In this document: in pieces, positions 47,348-56,643 of the stretch | Layout: each line of letters opens with the position of its first letter | How positions within the stretch are numbered: the first letter of the stretch is position 1 | Source: JAVEWJ01 sp034004605 | GTDB lineage: Bacteria; Patescibacteriota; Gracilibacteria; UBA1369; LOWO2-01-FULL-3 | Length of the DNA stretch: 64,000 nucleotides | Assembly: GCA_034004605.1 (NCBI GenBank) | Contig: JAVEWJ010000001.1 | Span: 434,001-498,000 of the forward strand | Direction: 5' to 3' | Program-made: the position numbers and the translations under genes | The notes under the pieces: model-generated | Told to the model about the DNA's origin: nothing | Databases searched by the model: none | Seen by the model: only the letters and a program-made list of their open reading frames with translations

Positions 47348-49333
47348 ATGCCTTTAAAATTGGACTATGAATTTTTGTTTGTAGGAAGGGACGAAAATAG
47401 CTTTCTTGAGAATTATTGTTGCGATTTTGAGAGAGAACACGGTGAAAAATCGGGTCAAATTTTTGCAAACATTGAGATAAAAAATAATCCCATTGATGCT
47501 GAGGATATTGCAGTTTCGATTTATGATACTATGCAAAGGGTGTTTTTTGAGAATATGGAACTATCTTCTTATGAGAGATTTGAGATCACTTTGAAGGAAA
47601 TAAACGCAGTGCTTAAGTCTTTTTCTTCAACTAAAAACAATGGATTTATCGGGGATTTGAATGTTCTTATTGGTGCCAGGGTGGGGGCGGAGCTTTTTCT
47701 TTCACAAACTGGTGACGCGGAGGCTTATTTAATAAGGAAGAGGTATGTAAGTGTGATAAGTGATGGACTCGGTGATGATAAGACGAAGGATGATTATTTT
47801 ACAAATGTGGCTTCTGGAACTGTGGAAGCTTCAGATTTTGTTCTTTTTACAAATACCAGAATTCTTAGATATGTTTCAAAAACCGACTTGGCTTCTTGTA
47901 TAAGAAGAGGACCTGTGGTTGAGACTTTGACTGAGATTCGGGATGTTGTTTCTACGGAGATGTTGGGTCGTCTGGGAATGACTGGAATTATTTTTTCTGA
48001 AGCTGTTTTGGAAGAAAAAGAACTCGATTTTTCAAAAAGCGTATCGGATGTAGAAAATGAGTCAATTCGAACTGAAATCGTTGAGGACTTGATGAAAAGC
48101 GATGGCAATGAAATTAGTGTTGTTCATAGAGAAAGGACTGATGAAACAAGATCAAGGCTTGATTTTAGTGCTGGAAAGGGAAAGGTGAAAGCTGCGATTT
48201 TTGGCGCTTTTGATTTTATGAAAAACGCCGGAAATTCGAAAAATAAGATACTTATTGTCCTCGTGGCTATTATTTTGGTCCTTGTGGTTTCAATTTTTGC
48301 TGCAAACGGACTTTCGGACAAGAAGAAAAAGCTTGAAAATCTTGAGAAAATCCTGGAAGGAGTATCTTTGAAAATTACAGAGGCCGAGACTAAAGGTACC
48401 TATGATAAAGAGGGGGCAGCATTTATTTTGGATAAGGCTTATTCTGAAGCGCTTTCGGTGCATAATTCCGGATATTATAGAGATAAAGCCAATAGTTATC
48501 TTGTTCAAATTAATCAGACGAGAGATAGACTTGATCAGGTAAATCGAATTCTTCCTGATAATCTTTACATTGATTTGAAGGAAAAAGATCCTTCAATAAA
48601 GGTTCTTGGATATGTGGAGGTGGATGGAAAGAGGTATTTTTATACTGAAAATAAGCTTTTTGAAATAACTTTGGATTCGGTTTTAGACGGTATTTCTCTT
48701 GATGCAGGTGAGATCGTGGTTGACGCCACAGGTTTTGACGAGAGAAAGTCGATTGTATTTTTGACTAAATCGGGAAAACTTATGGAATACCGCGAGGGAA
48801 CAGTGTCTTTTATGAATACGGAGGATACAACTTTTAAAAATGCTGTAGCTATAGATGATTGGAGTAATAGAATTTATTTATTGGATTCCACAGAAGGACA
48901 GATTTGGAAATATACTTTCAAAGGTGCGAGTGAGAAATTCGGCCCAGCAGAAGGGTATTTTTCAAATCCTCTCGAGGAAATAAAAAATGCAAAAGATTTA
49001 ATTATCGATTCTTATGTGTTTGTGGTTGATGCCGACTCGAAGCTCCTTAGGTATTATGGAGGTGATAAGTCTGAAATTACCATTGTGAATTCACCATATA
49101 ATGGCTTTAAGACTAGTGATTCTTTGTTTACAAACGAGACTTTGAGTAATTTGTTTGTGATTGATGATGAGGCTAATCGTGTTTTTGTGTTTATTAAGGA
49201 GAATGATAAGAATAAGCTTACTTATATGTCACAATATATGTTTGAAGAAAATACTGATATTGTCGGAGTTTATAGCGATAAAGATAGTGGTAAAATATAT
49301 ATATTGACGGGTAATGCAATTTACGAAATTTAA
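47348..49333 (+). CDS. PP2C-like domain, transmembrane helix and C-terminal beta-propeller-like domain
   Basis: 661 residues. The first about 220 look like a degenerate PP2C/SpoIIE-type phosphatase domain (LNVLIGARVGAELFLSQTGDAEAYLIR; VEASDFVLFTNTRIL). The clear Asp-rich DGxxG motif is missing, so activity is doubtful. A linker, a single membrane helix (about 300-320, ILIVLVAIILVLVVSIFA) and an extracytoplasmic coiled segment follow. The last 300 residues have repeating strand patterns (KRYFYTENKLFEITL, NRIYLLDSTEGQIWKYTF, NRVFVFI) like a propeller. It looks like a membrane sensor with its sensory domain outside. Followed closely by the CaCA antiporter gene. Confidence 0.75.
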   Translation: MPLKLDYEFLFVGRDENSFLENYCCDFEREHGEKSGQIFANIEIKNNPIDAEDIAVSIYDTMQRVFFENMELSSYERFEITLKEINAVLKSFSSTKNNGFIGDLNVLIGARVGAELFLSQTGDAEAYLIRKRYVSVISDGLGDDKTKDDYFTNVASGTVEASDFVLFTNTRILRYVSKTDLASCIRRGPVVETLTEIRDVVSTEMLGRLGMTGIIFSEAVLEEKELDFSKSVSDVENESIRTEIVEDLMKSDGNEISVVHRERTDETRSRLDFSAGKGKVKAAIFGAFDFMKNAGNSKNKILIVLVAIILVLVVSIFAANGLSDKKKKLENLEKILEGVSLKITEAETKGTYDKEGAAFILDKAYSEALSVHNSGYYRDKANSYLVQINQTRDRLDQVNRILPDNLYIDLKEKDPSIKVLGYVEVDGKRYFYTENKLFEITLDSVLDGISLDAGEIVVDATGFDERKSIVFLTKSGKLMEYREGTVSFMNTEDTTFKNAVAIDDWSNRIYLLDSTEGQIWKYTFKGASEKFGPAEGYFSNPLEEIKNAKDLIIDSYVFVVDADSKLLRYYGGDKSEITIVNSPYNGFKTSDSLFTNETLSNLFVIDDEANRVFVFIKENDKNKLTYMSQYMFEENTDIVGVYSDKDSGKIYILTGNAIYEI

Positions 49334-49345
49334 ATATAAATATTA

Positions 49346-50314
49346 ATGTTTCTTTCTATCACATTGCTTCTTATAGGTCTTGTCGTTTTAGTTTTAGGGG
49401 CGGAGTTTTTGGTGAGAGGGGCTTCGTCGATTTCGAAAAAGGCCGGTATTCCACCAATTGTAATCGGACTTACGATTGTAGCTTTTGGTACTTCTGCACC
49501 GGAGCTAATTGTTAATGTGTTTTCGGCATTTGCCGGTACTACAGATCTTGCTATTGGAAACGTAGTGGGTAGTAATGTTGCAAATGTGCTTCTTGTACTT
49601 GGAGCAAGTGCTCTTTTTGTGGATTTGAAGGTGCATAAAAATACCACTTGGAGGGAAATCCCGTTTTCTTTTTTGGCTGTGATGGTACTTTTTTTTATGA
49701 GTAACGATTTCTTTTTCGATCATGGTTCTTCGAATATTCTTAGTCGTTCGGAGGGGCTTACTCTTCTTGGTTTTTTTGCGATTTTTATGTTTTATACGGC
49801 TAGTCTTTTTAGTGCGAGAAAGCTTTCTGGGAATGAAGATGTTCAGCAGGTGAAGGTTTATAAAAGTTCCGTTGCTATTTTTATGACTTTTTTGGGACTT
49901 TTCTCACTTTTTATCGGTGGAAAACTTTTGGTGAATAATGCTGTGATTTTGGCCAGACTTGCTGGGATGTCGGAGATGCTTATTGGTCTTACTATTGTAG
50001 CCATTGGTACTTCTCTTCCTGAGCTTGCGACTTCTGTGGCTGCAGCCATAAAAAAACAAGATGATTTGGCGATTGGAAATATTGTGGGTTCGAATATTTT
50101 TAATATTTTTTGGATTCTTGGAGCTACGGCTACGATAAGTCCGATTCCGCTTAGCAACGATGCTAATTTTGATATTTTTGTGTGCTTTTTTTCAACAATT
50201 TTGTTGTTTACGGCCCTTTTGATAGGGAGAAGGCATGTTCTTCAAAGATGGCAGGGAATTCTTATGCTTTTGTCTTATTTTATTTATTTGGTTTATTTAA
50301 TAATCAGAGGTTAG
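49346..50314 (+). CDS. Sodium/calcium exchanger family (CaCA) antiporter
   Basis: 322 residues with about ten membrane helices in two inverted halves. The two alpha repeats are plain: GLTIVAFGTSAPELIVNVFSA with GNVVGSNVANVLLVLG, and GLTIVAIGTSLPELATSVAAA with GNIVGSNIFNIFWILG. The acidic residues in the PEL motifs coordinate the cation. It resembles YrbG-type K+-independent antiporters. It lies 12 bases after the PP2C-propeller gene and 3 bases before the next gene, so it is in an operon. Confidence 0.94.
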   Translation: MFLSITLLLIGLVVLVLGAEFLVRGASSISKKAGIPPIVIGLTIVAFGTSAPELIVNVFSAFAGTTDLAIGNVVGSNVANVLLVLGASALFVDLKVHKNTTWREIPFSFLAVMVLFFMSNDFFFDHGSSNILSRSEGLTLLGFFAIFMFYTASLFSARKLSGNEDVQQVKVYKSSVAIFMTFLGLFSLFIGGKLLVNNAVILARLAGMSEMLIGLTIVAIGTSLPELATSVAAAIKKQDDLAIGNIVGSNIFNIFWILGATATISPIPLSNDANFDIFVCFFSTILLFTALLIGRRHVLQRWQGILMLLSYFIYLVYLIIRG

Positions 50315-50317
50315 TTT

Positions 50318-51790
50318 ATGAAAAATAAAAATTTGCTTCTTTCCTTTTCGGTATTTTTTTGCGGTGCGATTGTGATGATTTTTGAACTCGCCGGATCGCG
50401 TGTGCTTGGTCCTTATTTCGGCACTTCCATTTTTGTGTGGACGAGTATTATTGGAATTATTTTAGGTAGTATGAGTTTTGGATATTTTTTCGGTGGAAAA
50501 CTTGCGGATAAAAAACCTTCGTTTTCGTATTTGGCTTTGGTTGTTTTCCTCTCGGGGGTCGCAATTTCTTTGTCATATTTTATAAAAGAACCTTTTTTGG
50601 TTTTTATGAGTAGTACTATTTCCGATACCAGATTGTCATCGATTTTGGCTGCGGTGGTTTTGTTTACGCCGGCGTCTCTTCTTCTTGGAATGGTGTCTCC
50701 TTATGCAGTGAAACTTTCAATGAGTAGTTTGAAGACTTCGGGGCGTGTTGTTGGAAGGCTATATTCGCTTTCAACAGCGGGATCAATCTTTGGTACCTTT
50801 CTTGCAGGATTTTATTTAATTCCTACTTTTGGTACTAATATGATATTAATTTTGATTTCCGTTTTTTTGTTTTTTATATCTTTCGCTCTTTCTTCTCCGA
50901 AAATTCCGGTTTTTAAGATTTTGGTTTTTTGTTTTATGGCAGGTGCTTTTTTTTCGATTGATACAAGTCTTGCGGATAAGATCGATGTGGATACTCCTTA
51001 TAACAGGGTGTGGATTTACGATTATGAATATGGAAACACAGGAAGACTTGTGAAAAAAATGGGTATTAATAACGAAAATCACTCTTCGATGTTTTTGGAT
51101 AGTGATGAATTGGTAAATGAGTATACGAAATATTATCACTTGGTTCGGTTTTTTAATCCGGATTTTAAAAAGACTATGATGATGGGTGGGGCTGCTTACT
51201 CATATCCAAAAGATTTTCTTCGAAAATACAGTGATGCCACCATCGATGTGGTGGAGATTGATCCGAAAATGACGCAGCTTGCAAAGAAGTATTTCAGACT
51301 TCAAGATGATGATCGTCTTCGAATTTTTCATGAAGATGGTCGAGTTTTTTTGAACCGAAATACGGAAAAATATGATGCGATTTTTGGCGATGCCTTCACT
51401 TCAAAATATTCTGTGCCTTATCAACTTTCGACAGTTGAGGCCGTGCAAAAGCAGTATGATAGTTTGAATGAAAATGGAGTTGTGATATTGAATTTAATTT
51501 CCGCATTTGAAGGTGAAAAATCGCTTTTTTTGCAAGCTGAGTACAAGACTTTTAAAGAGGTTTTTCCGCAGGTTTTTATTTTTAAAGTGAGGAGTGGCAC
51601 CAAATTAGACAATTTGCAGAATATTATATTGGTGGCTTTAAAAAGCGAAAATGTTCCGGATTTTTCTTTGATGGATGATGAGCTTGCGTCTTTTTTGACA
51701 AATTTATTTACAAAGAAAATCCCTATGGATATGCCTGTTCTTACTGATGACTTTGCCCCAGTGGATTATTACATGAATAAAGCTTTATAA
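50318..51790 (+). CDS. Membrane-fused spermidine-synthase-like protein
   Basis: 490 residues. The N-terminal about 215 form six or seven membrane helices starting with the typical FELAGSRVLGPYFGTSIFVWTS segment. The C-terminal about 265 are a Rossmann methyltransferase/aminopropyltransferase-like domain (MMGGAAYSYPKDFL, VEIDPKMTQLAKKYF, HEDGRVFLN, YDAIFGDAFTS). This architecture is common in bacteria, but substrates are rarely known; polyamine synthesis is not assured. It follows the antiporter by 3 bases. Confidence 0.88.
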   Translation: MKNKNLLLSFSVFFCGAIVMIFELAGSRVLGPYFGTSIFVWTSIIGIILGSMSFGYFFGGKLADKKPSFSYLALVVFLSGVAISLSYFIKEPFLVFMSSTISDTRLSSILAAVVLFTPASLLLGMVSPYAVKLSMSSLKTSGRVVGRLYSLSTAGSIFGTFLAGFYLIPTFGTNMILILISVFLFFISFALSSPKIPVFKILVFCFMAGAFFSIDTSLADKIDVDTPYNRVWIYDYEYGNTGRLVKKMGINNENHSSMFLDSDELVNEYTKYYHLVRFFNPDFKKTMMMGGAAYSYPKDFLRKYSDATIDVVEIDPKMTQLAKKYFRLQDDDRLRIFHEDGRVFLNRNTEKYDAIFGDAFTSKYSVPYQLSTVEAVQKQYDSLNENGVVILNLISAFEGEKSLFLQAEYKTFKEVFPQVFIFKVRSGTKLDNLQNIILVALKSENVPDFSLMDDELASFLTNLFTKKIPMDMPVLTDDFAPVDYYMNKAL

Positions 51791-51808
51791 TTTTTTAATT
51801 AAAAAAAT

Positions 51809-52438
51809 ATGAACGATTTTTTAAAAAATTTCAGAAATAATCGGTTTATAATTAAATTGATTGTGTTTCTTGTTTTACTTTTTTTGGTAGCTTTTTTGTG
51901 GCTTTTTTTCGCAAAAGACAGTGCTACAAAGGTGGTTTCTACAAATGATAATAATATGGAAACTCAAATTGTGCAGATTAAGCCTTATGAGTTTTTTGCG
52001 GAGGTTTTGCCGGGGCAGGTGTCTGATAATTTGAATTTAAGTGGTGTTTCTGAGATTTCGGCTTTGAATTTTTCTGTGAAAAATGTGTCTCAGGAGAGCC
52101 TTGTTTTGAATTCTCTTAAGTTTGAAGTTGATGCATCGGGTTTGTGTGAAAAAATCACAGGATGTGTTAAGGATATTGTGCTTGAAAATGGCGAAATTTC
52201 TTATAAGGGAGGTTTTTCTTCGTCGAATTTTGTTGTGTTTCAAAATTTAAAACTTGAAGTTCCAGCTTTGAGTACGAGAGATTTTTCCGTTCGAGTTATG
52301 TTTTCCAAGGATCTTTCGGAAACTTCTACAAAATTTTCTTTGGGTATGAAAAAATCGGATATTTCAGTGATAAATGCTCAAGGTATGGAAATGGAAGTGA
52401 AAGGGGATCTTTCGGGTGCTGAATTTGTTGCTAATTAG
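51809..52438 (+). CDS. Single-pass surface protein with beta-sandwich-like domain
   Basis: 209 residues: a basic N-terminus, one membrane helix (about 14-35, IIKLIVFLVLLFLVAFLWLFF) and an outside beta-rich domain (about 65-205). The domain has the pattern ALNFSVKNVSQESLVLNSLKFEV ... LENGEISYKGGF ... LKLEVPALSTRDFSVRVMFS. The layout resembles each domain of the 8662-9642 lipoprotein. Function is unknown; a structural or adhesive surface role is inference. Last gene of the plus-strand run; its stop overlaps the convergent gene by four bases. Confidence 0.72.
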   Translation: MNDFLKNFRNNRFIIKLIVFLVLLFLVAFLWLFFAKDSATKVVSTNDNNMETQIVQIKPYEFFAEVLPGQVSDNLNLSGVSEISALNFSVKNVSQESLVLNSLKFEVDASGLCEKITGCVKDIVLENGEISYKGGFSSSNFVVFQNLKLEVPALSTRDFSVRVMFSKDLSETSTKFSLGMKKSDISVINAQGMEMEVKGDLSGAEFVAN

Positions 52439-54312
52439 AAGGATCTTTCTTTAAGAGATTTGTAGTATTGTGATTTTTCGGTGTTGCCGAGTTTTTTGTG
52501 GGATTGAGTAAGAATGTCTAATATTTCGAGAATTTCCGGGTTTTTGTCGATGAAATTGAAGTATCCGACGCTGTCTCTTTGGATTTCGTTTTGGCTATAG
52601 AATAAGTGTTTGGGGGCTTTTTCAATTATTTTTTCGAGTGATGAAATGCTCTTTGAGTATTTTTCGGTTTCGAAATATATTTTTCCTTTCAAAAAATCGA
52701 TTTCGTTGTTGTATGGGGCGATGAGGGTTGCTTTTTCAAGTGAAGAAAGTGCTTTTTCAGAGTTTACATTTTCGTACAGGCGGGCTTCGTTTATTAAATA
52801 TCTCGCGTTTAAGTTTTCGAATTTTTTTGCTTTTTCGAGAGCTTGGGTAAAATCGTTTCCATTTTCTTTTAGGAAATACGCGAGATAAAACCAAATATCT
52901 GATTGGTTTGGGTTTAGTTTTACGGCTTTTTGTAGGGATTCGTATGGTGAGATGGAATTGGTTTTTGCTGATTTGAATTGGATGTCGGAGCTTAGATTTT
53001 TAAGGTATGTTGTGGAGATGAAGAGCGAGAAAATGAGTAGTAAGGGGACAAGGAATATGGTTTTTTTAGTGAGAGTTAGTTTTAATTTATCGGGTTTGCT
53101 AGTGAGAATGCAGAGAAGAGCTAAAAGTGTATAAAGACTTAGAAAGTTTAGCGTGAGTGAAAAACTGAAAAAATTTGAAACCAGGAGCGCGAAAAGGCTT
53201 GTTGCAATTATGTTTTGAGTAAGCGTTCTTTTTTTTGTGAAAAGGAATTTTGTAAGAAGAAGCAGTATCGAAGAAAGGAAAATTAAAAATCCAAGGCTTC
53301 CGGTAGAGCTTTCTATGTCCAAAAAATCGTTGTGTGCTCGGTCGGCGTGAGAAAATAAGTTTTCGTATTTGTAGTAATCGGGATTTAAGTATTTGTGAAA
53401 AGAGTTTTCGAAACTTTCAAGTCCCGTACCGAAAATCGGATTTTCTATGAAGGCTTTGTTTGCAATATCCCAGAGGTATGTTCTCGTGCATAGCGATCTT
53501 GTGGACGGCGTGAATGTGAAAATTAGAGTGGCTAAAATTGTTGTGAGTAGGAGGAAGCTCAATATTTTTAATCTGAGGCGAATTTTTTTCGAGAGAAATA
53601 TGAGTGCGATTATCCCCACAAATACGGCAAGAAGGGATGCTCTGTTTTCTGTAAGAAAAATGGCTGATAAATGCAGAAAAACCGGGATGAAGAGTAATGC
53701 TTTTTTGTGTTTGGATTTAATGAAAAAATATAGGCTTATGAAAAAGGGAAAAATCAAGAATTGTCCGAGGAGATTTGGATTGCCAAATGTCGAAAAGGAT
53801 CTGCCGAGAAAGCCTGTGGCATAAATTTCCGAGGGGGAAAAAATTAGAAACAGTCCGAATTTTTGTAGAATCGCATGCAGGGAGAGCGCGACTCCGATTG
53901 CAAGAAGGGGCCTTAGAAAGGCGTCGATTGATTTTTTTTCGATGGAGTGAATTATTATGAAAAAATACGAGATGTATAAGAGGTGGGAGAGGGCCCCGCT
54001 ACTTCTAATGTAATCACCGTAAATACTTTTTAGCGGGGCCTCACCCAGTACGCTTGAAAGAAAAAGTGTGATTATCCAAAGACTAGCAAATATTAAAGCG
54101 TATTTATTGTATTTGATTTCAGTTTTTTCTTTTTGAAGGAATTTAAGTGCGAAAAAAATAAAACTGAATGTGATAAAAAGACTTAAATATGTTTGTTTTG
54201 GGAGTTCAAAAAGATTTACTCCGAATGGGTTTATAATAAAAGCTCCGAGAAAAGCTAAAGAAATGATTGCGGGGAAAAAAATATTTTTGTGTTTGCCCGT
54301 TAAAAATTTCAT
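52435..54312 (-). CDS. O-antigen ligase (Wzy/WaaL)-like membrane protein with C-terminal TPR repeats
   Basis: 625 residues with about twelve membrane helices to residue 430. The central segment has GRSFSTFGNPNLLGQFL and a long outside loop (NPIFGTGLESFENSFHKYL ... SHADRAHNDFLDI) typical of the Wzy_C ligase domain. The soluble C-terminal 180 residues carry TPR-like helix pairs (NQSDIWFYLAYFLKENGNDF, KIYFETEKYSKSISSLEKII). Such proteins polymerise or transfer surface glycans. Acceptors could be S-layer or pilin proteins; this is inference. Confidence 0.88.
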   Translation of the reverse strand: MKFLTGKHKNIFFPAIISLAFLGAFIINPFGVNLFELPKQTYLSLFITFSFIFFALKFLQKEKTEIKYNKYALIFASLWIITLFLSSVLGEAPLKSIYGDYIRSSGALSHLLYISYFFIIIHSIEKKSIDAFLRPLLAIGVALSLHAILQKFGLFLIFSPSEIYATGFLGRSFSTFGNPNLLGQFLIFPFFISLYFFIKSKHKKALLFIPVFLHLSAIFLTENRASLLAVFVGIIALIFLSKKIRLRLKILSFLLLTTILATLIFTFTPSTRSLCTRTYLWDIANKAFIENPIFGTGLESFENSFHKYLNPDYYKYENLFSHADRAHNDFLDIESSTGSLGFLIFLSSILLLLTKFLFTKKRTLTQNIIATSLFALLVSNFFSFSLTLNFLSLYTLLALLCILTSKPDKLKLTLTKKTIFLVPLLLIFSLFISTTYLKNLSSDIQFKSAKTNSISPYESLQKAVKLNPNQSDIWFYLAYFLKENGNDFTQALEKAKKFENLNARYLINEARLYENVNSEKALSSLEKATLIAPYNNEIDFLKGKIYFETEKYSKSISSLEKIIEKAPKHLFYSQNEIQRDSVGYFNFIDKNPEILEILDILTQSHKKLGNTEKSQYYKSLKERSF

Positions 54313-54320
54313 AAAAGTTT

Positions 54321-55505
54321 TTATTTGCTTTCAAGAATTTTCAAGGTTTCGAGTGCGATTTCTTTTTGTTCGTCGCTTTCCATTACGAAAATTTTCGCCT
54401 TTGAGTCTTTCTTTTGAATTTCGAGATCGTGTTTTTTGTTTTTAGTTTTATCGATTTGAATGCCCGCAAATGCGAGTCGGTTTATTACTTTTTCCCTTAC
54501 ATAAAAGGCTTTTTCGCCGAGACCGCCTGTAAAAACAATGGCATCAACTCCGTTTAAAACGGTCATGTAGGCTCCGATTATTTTTGCGATTGAGTCAGAG
54601 AGAATCTCGATTGTTTGTATCGCGCGAGGATCGTTTGCAAGGGAGGCTGCATAGATTTCTCTCATGTCCTGGCTTATTCCGGAAAGAGCTTTGAGGCCCG
54701 ATTCCTCGTTTAAAATTTTGTAGAGTTTTTTTGCGGGGATTTTTTCTTCTTTGAGTAAGTAGAAAATTATTCCCGGGTCTATAGATCCGCTTCTTGTACC
54801 CATAATTACCCCTTCGAGAGGGGTAAAACCCATGCTCGTATCAACAGATAATCCGCCTATGCTTGCGCAAATCGAAGAGCCGTTTCCAAGGTGGCAGGAG
54901 ATTATTTTCGCTTTATCATTTTTTAGAATTTTTGAAGCGGTCTGCGAGACGAATTTGTGGTTTAATCCGTGAAATCCGTATCTTCTAATTTTTTGTTTTT
55001 CATAATATTTTCTTGGGATTGCGTATAAAAAATTTTCTTCGGGAATATTTTGATGAAATGCCGTGTCGAATACTCCTATGTGTGGAATTTTTTTCAAAAA
55101 GTGCTTTGCAGCTTTGAGGCTTTCTAGGTTTACCGGGTTATGAAGTGGGGCTAGGGGAATTAGTTTTTCAATATATTTTTCTTCCTTTTTGTTTATAACC
55201 GTGCTTTTTTTGAAATATTCTCCGCCGTGTACGATTCTGTGTCCGACTGCATCTATTTCTTTTAAATCTTTGATACATCCGGATTCCAAAAGAGTGAAAA
55301 GCGCTATTTCAAAAGCTTCGCAATGATTTATTATTTCGATTGCTTGATTGAATTCATGAGTTTCGGATTCGAAAATTACAAGACAGTTTTTGTTTTTTAT
55401 TCCGTCGATGTGGATTTTCGCTTTTAAAACCGGTTCTTTTTTTTGTGTTTCAAACAAAGATATCTTCAGGGATGAGGATCCCGCGTTTGTTGTGAGAATT
55501 TTCAT
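54321..55505 (-). CDS. ackA: Acetate kinase
   Basis: Converts acetyl phosphate and ADP to acetate and ATP. 394 residues: NAGSSSLKISLFE at the N-terminus, GHRIVHGGEYF, GVFDTAFHQNIPEENFLYAIP, RRYGFHGLNHKFVS, ISCHLGNGSSICA, DTSMGFTPLEGVIMGTRSGSIDPG and DAIVFTGGLGEKA. Full length with all catalytic residues. No phosphotransacetylase is beside it; acetyl phosphate is probably supplied by the phosphoketolase at 15148-17517. The start follows the previous stop with no gap. Confidence 0.97.
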   Translation of the reverse strand: MKILTTNAGSSSLKISLFETQKKEPVLKAKIHIDGIKNKNCLVIFESETHEFNQAIEIINHCEAFEIALFTLLESGCIKDLKEIDAVGHRIVHGGEYFKKSTVINKKEEKYIEKLIPLAPLHNPVNLESLKAAKHFLKKIPHIGVFDTAFHQNIPEENFLYAIPRKYYEKQKIRRYGFHGLNHKFVSQTASKILKNDKAKIISCHLGNGSSICASIGGLSVDTSMGFTPLEGVIMGTRSGSIDPGIIFYLLKEEKIPAKKLYKILNEESGLKALSGISQDMREIYAASLANDPRAIQTIEILSDSIAKIIGAYMTVLNGVDAIVFTGGLGEKAFYVREKVINRLAFAGIQIDKTKNKKHDLEIQKKDSKAKIFVMESDEQKEIALETLKILESK

Positions 55506-55967
55506 TTAGATGATTTTATAAACATTTCCTCCCACTTTCGGGGGAAGTGCCACTTTTATTCCTATTTCACTTCCAGTTCTGGCAAGCTCGATGTCTTTTC
55601 TGTTTTGTTGCATTGAAACGAGTTTTTGCTGAAAGAGTCCGTTTGTTGTTTCGAAAATTATTTCGTCATCAAGCCTGATCGGGCTTGTCACTTTTACCAC
55701 TGCAACATTGATCATTTCGAAATATCCGTCGCAACTTCCGCAAATTTGCATTTCCGTGAGATCCGATTTGTAGAGTTTCGTTCTGTCTTTTGCGAAGTCC
55801 TCAGTGTCGATTGTCGGTTCTCTAGGGATATCCGAAACTTGTGGAAGAATAGAGATGTGTTCTCTTTTTATTCTTGTTTTTGGCGTTTTTGAGAGCTTTT
55901 TTGCCTTTGCCATAAGAGACCTTTTTCTTTGAAAAGCGGGAATGTTTACTTCGTTTTGTTCGAGCAT
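55506..55967 (-). CDS. Small protein with EF-Tu domain 2-like beta-barrel
   Basis: 153 residues. A basic, disordered N-terminal part (about 1-65, FQRKRSLMAKAKKLSKTPK) is followed by a beta-barrel-like region: GYFEMINVAVVKVTSPIRLDDEIIFETTNGLFQQKLVSM and GSEIGIKVALPPKVGGNVYKI. This resembles domain 2 of translation GTPases or the U32-peptidase C-terminal barrel. A CGSC pair near residue 77 could be redox-active or bind metal. Role unknown. It is directly before ackA and presumably co-transcribed. Confidence 0.7.
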   Translation of the reverse strand: MLEQNEVNIPAFQRKRSLMAKAKKLSKTPKTRIKREHISILPQVSDIPREPTIDTEDFAKDRTKLYKSDLTEMQICGSCDGYFEMINVAVVKVTSPIRLDDEIIFETTNGLFQQKLVSMQQNRKDIELARTGSEIGIKVALPPKVGGNVYKII

Positions 55968-56012
55968 TTTTTTCAGATTTGGAATAAGGGTTTATTTGAA
56001 TATATCAGGAAA

Positions 56013-56067
56013 ACAAAAAAACATTAATGAGAATTTTTAATTTTTTCCTTTTCTCCTTAATGTTTTT
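56013..56067 (-). terminator. Intrinsic terminator after the small lipoprotein gene
   Basis: Stem AAAAACATTAA (56017-56027) / TTAATGTTTTT (56057-56067), extended inward by GAGAA/TTCTC, with a T run on the minus strand, 10 bases after the stop at 56077. Confidence 0.75.
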
Positions 56068-56076
56068 GTGTCTATT

Positions 56077-56283
56077 TTAGTTTCCGATGTTGTCCAGTGC
56101 GTCCTTCGCTTCTTTGATTTCTTTTGTGGCCGTTGTGATTTCTTTTTCCAGGCGCTCCACTTCGTTTTTTACATTATCAACGGATTTCATAGTGTCGTTT
56201 AGAAGTTTTTCACTTTCATTTTTGAGTTCGCAGCTGCTTAAGAAGAATAAAGTGAGAACGGAGAGAATGAGGAGTTTTTTCAT
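56077..56283 (-). CDS. Small helical lipoprotein
   Basis: 68 residues: lipoprotein signal peptide MKKLLILSVLTLFFLSSC with lipobox LSSC, then a charged helix of about 48 residues (NDTMKSVDNVKNEVERLEKEI). It resembles Lpp-like or entericidin-like helical lipoproteins only in layout. Role unknown. It follows the zinc-ribbon gene by 6 bases in the gltX operon and ends in a terminator. Confidence 0.75.
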   Translation of the reverse strand: MKKLLILSVLTLFFLSSCELKNESEKLLNDTMKSVDNVKNEVERLEKEITTATKEIKEAKDALDNIGN

Positions 56284-56289
56284 AGGATT

Positions 56290-56631
56290 TTATTTTTTAG
56301 GTTTTTCAAAAAGTTTTTTGAAGTTTCCGTCGAAGTTTGAATTTAGAAAATTTTTAATATCGAGAAGATCGTCTTTATTTACTTCCGTGCCTCCTTTGAG
56401 TTTTGTTTTTATCACTCTTTGTGAAAATCTGAATTGTTGCTCTTTTAAAACATTTACAATTGTGACCATCATCACGCTTTCACATTCGTGGCATCGCATT
56501 TCGAAAAGGCCTTCATGCTCGGCTGTGGCGAGAAGATAAATGTCTTCGAGGTGATATTTGGCTTTGCAAACCTCACATTTAAAACTGGATTGAATGTATT
56601 TTGCCGAATTTTTGATGTCTATGATGTTCAT
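56290..56631 (-). CDS. Zinc-ribbon-like small protein
   Basis: 113 residues. Two Cys pairs, CEVCKAKYH near 19 and MRCHECESV near 47, can form a zinc ribbon. The rest is a helix and a basic tail ending KKLFEKPKK. No signal peptide. Family not recognised. It starts 12 bases after the gltX stop. Confidence 0.7.
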   Translation of the reverse strand: MNIIDIKNSAKYIQSSFKCEVCKAKYHLEDIYLLATAEHEGLFEMRCHECESVMMVTIVNVLKEQQFRFSQRVIKTKLKGGTEVNKDDLLDIKNFLNSNFDGNFKKLFEKPKK

Positions 56632-56643
56632 GTGTTTCTTTGA

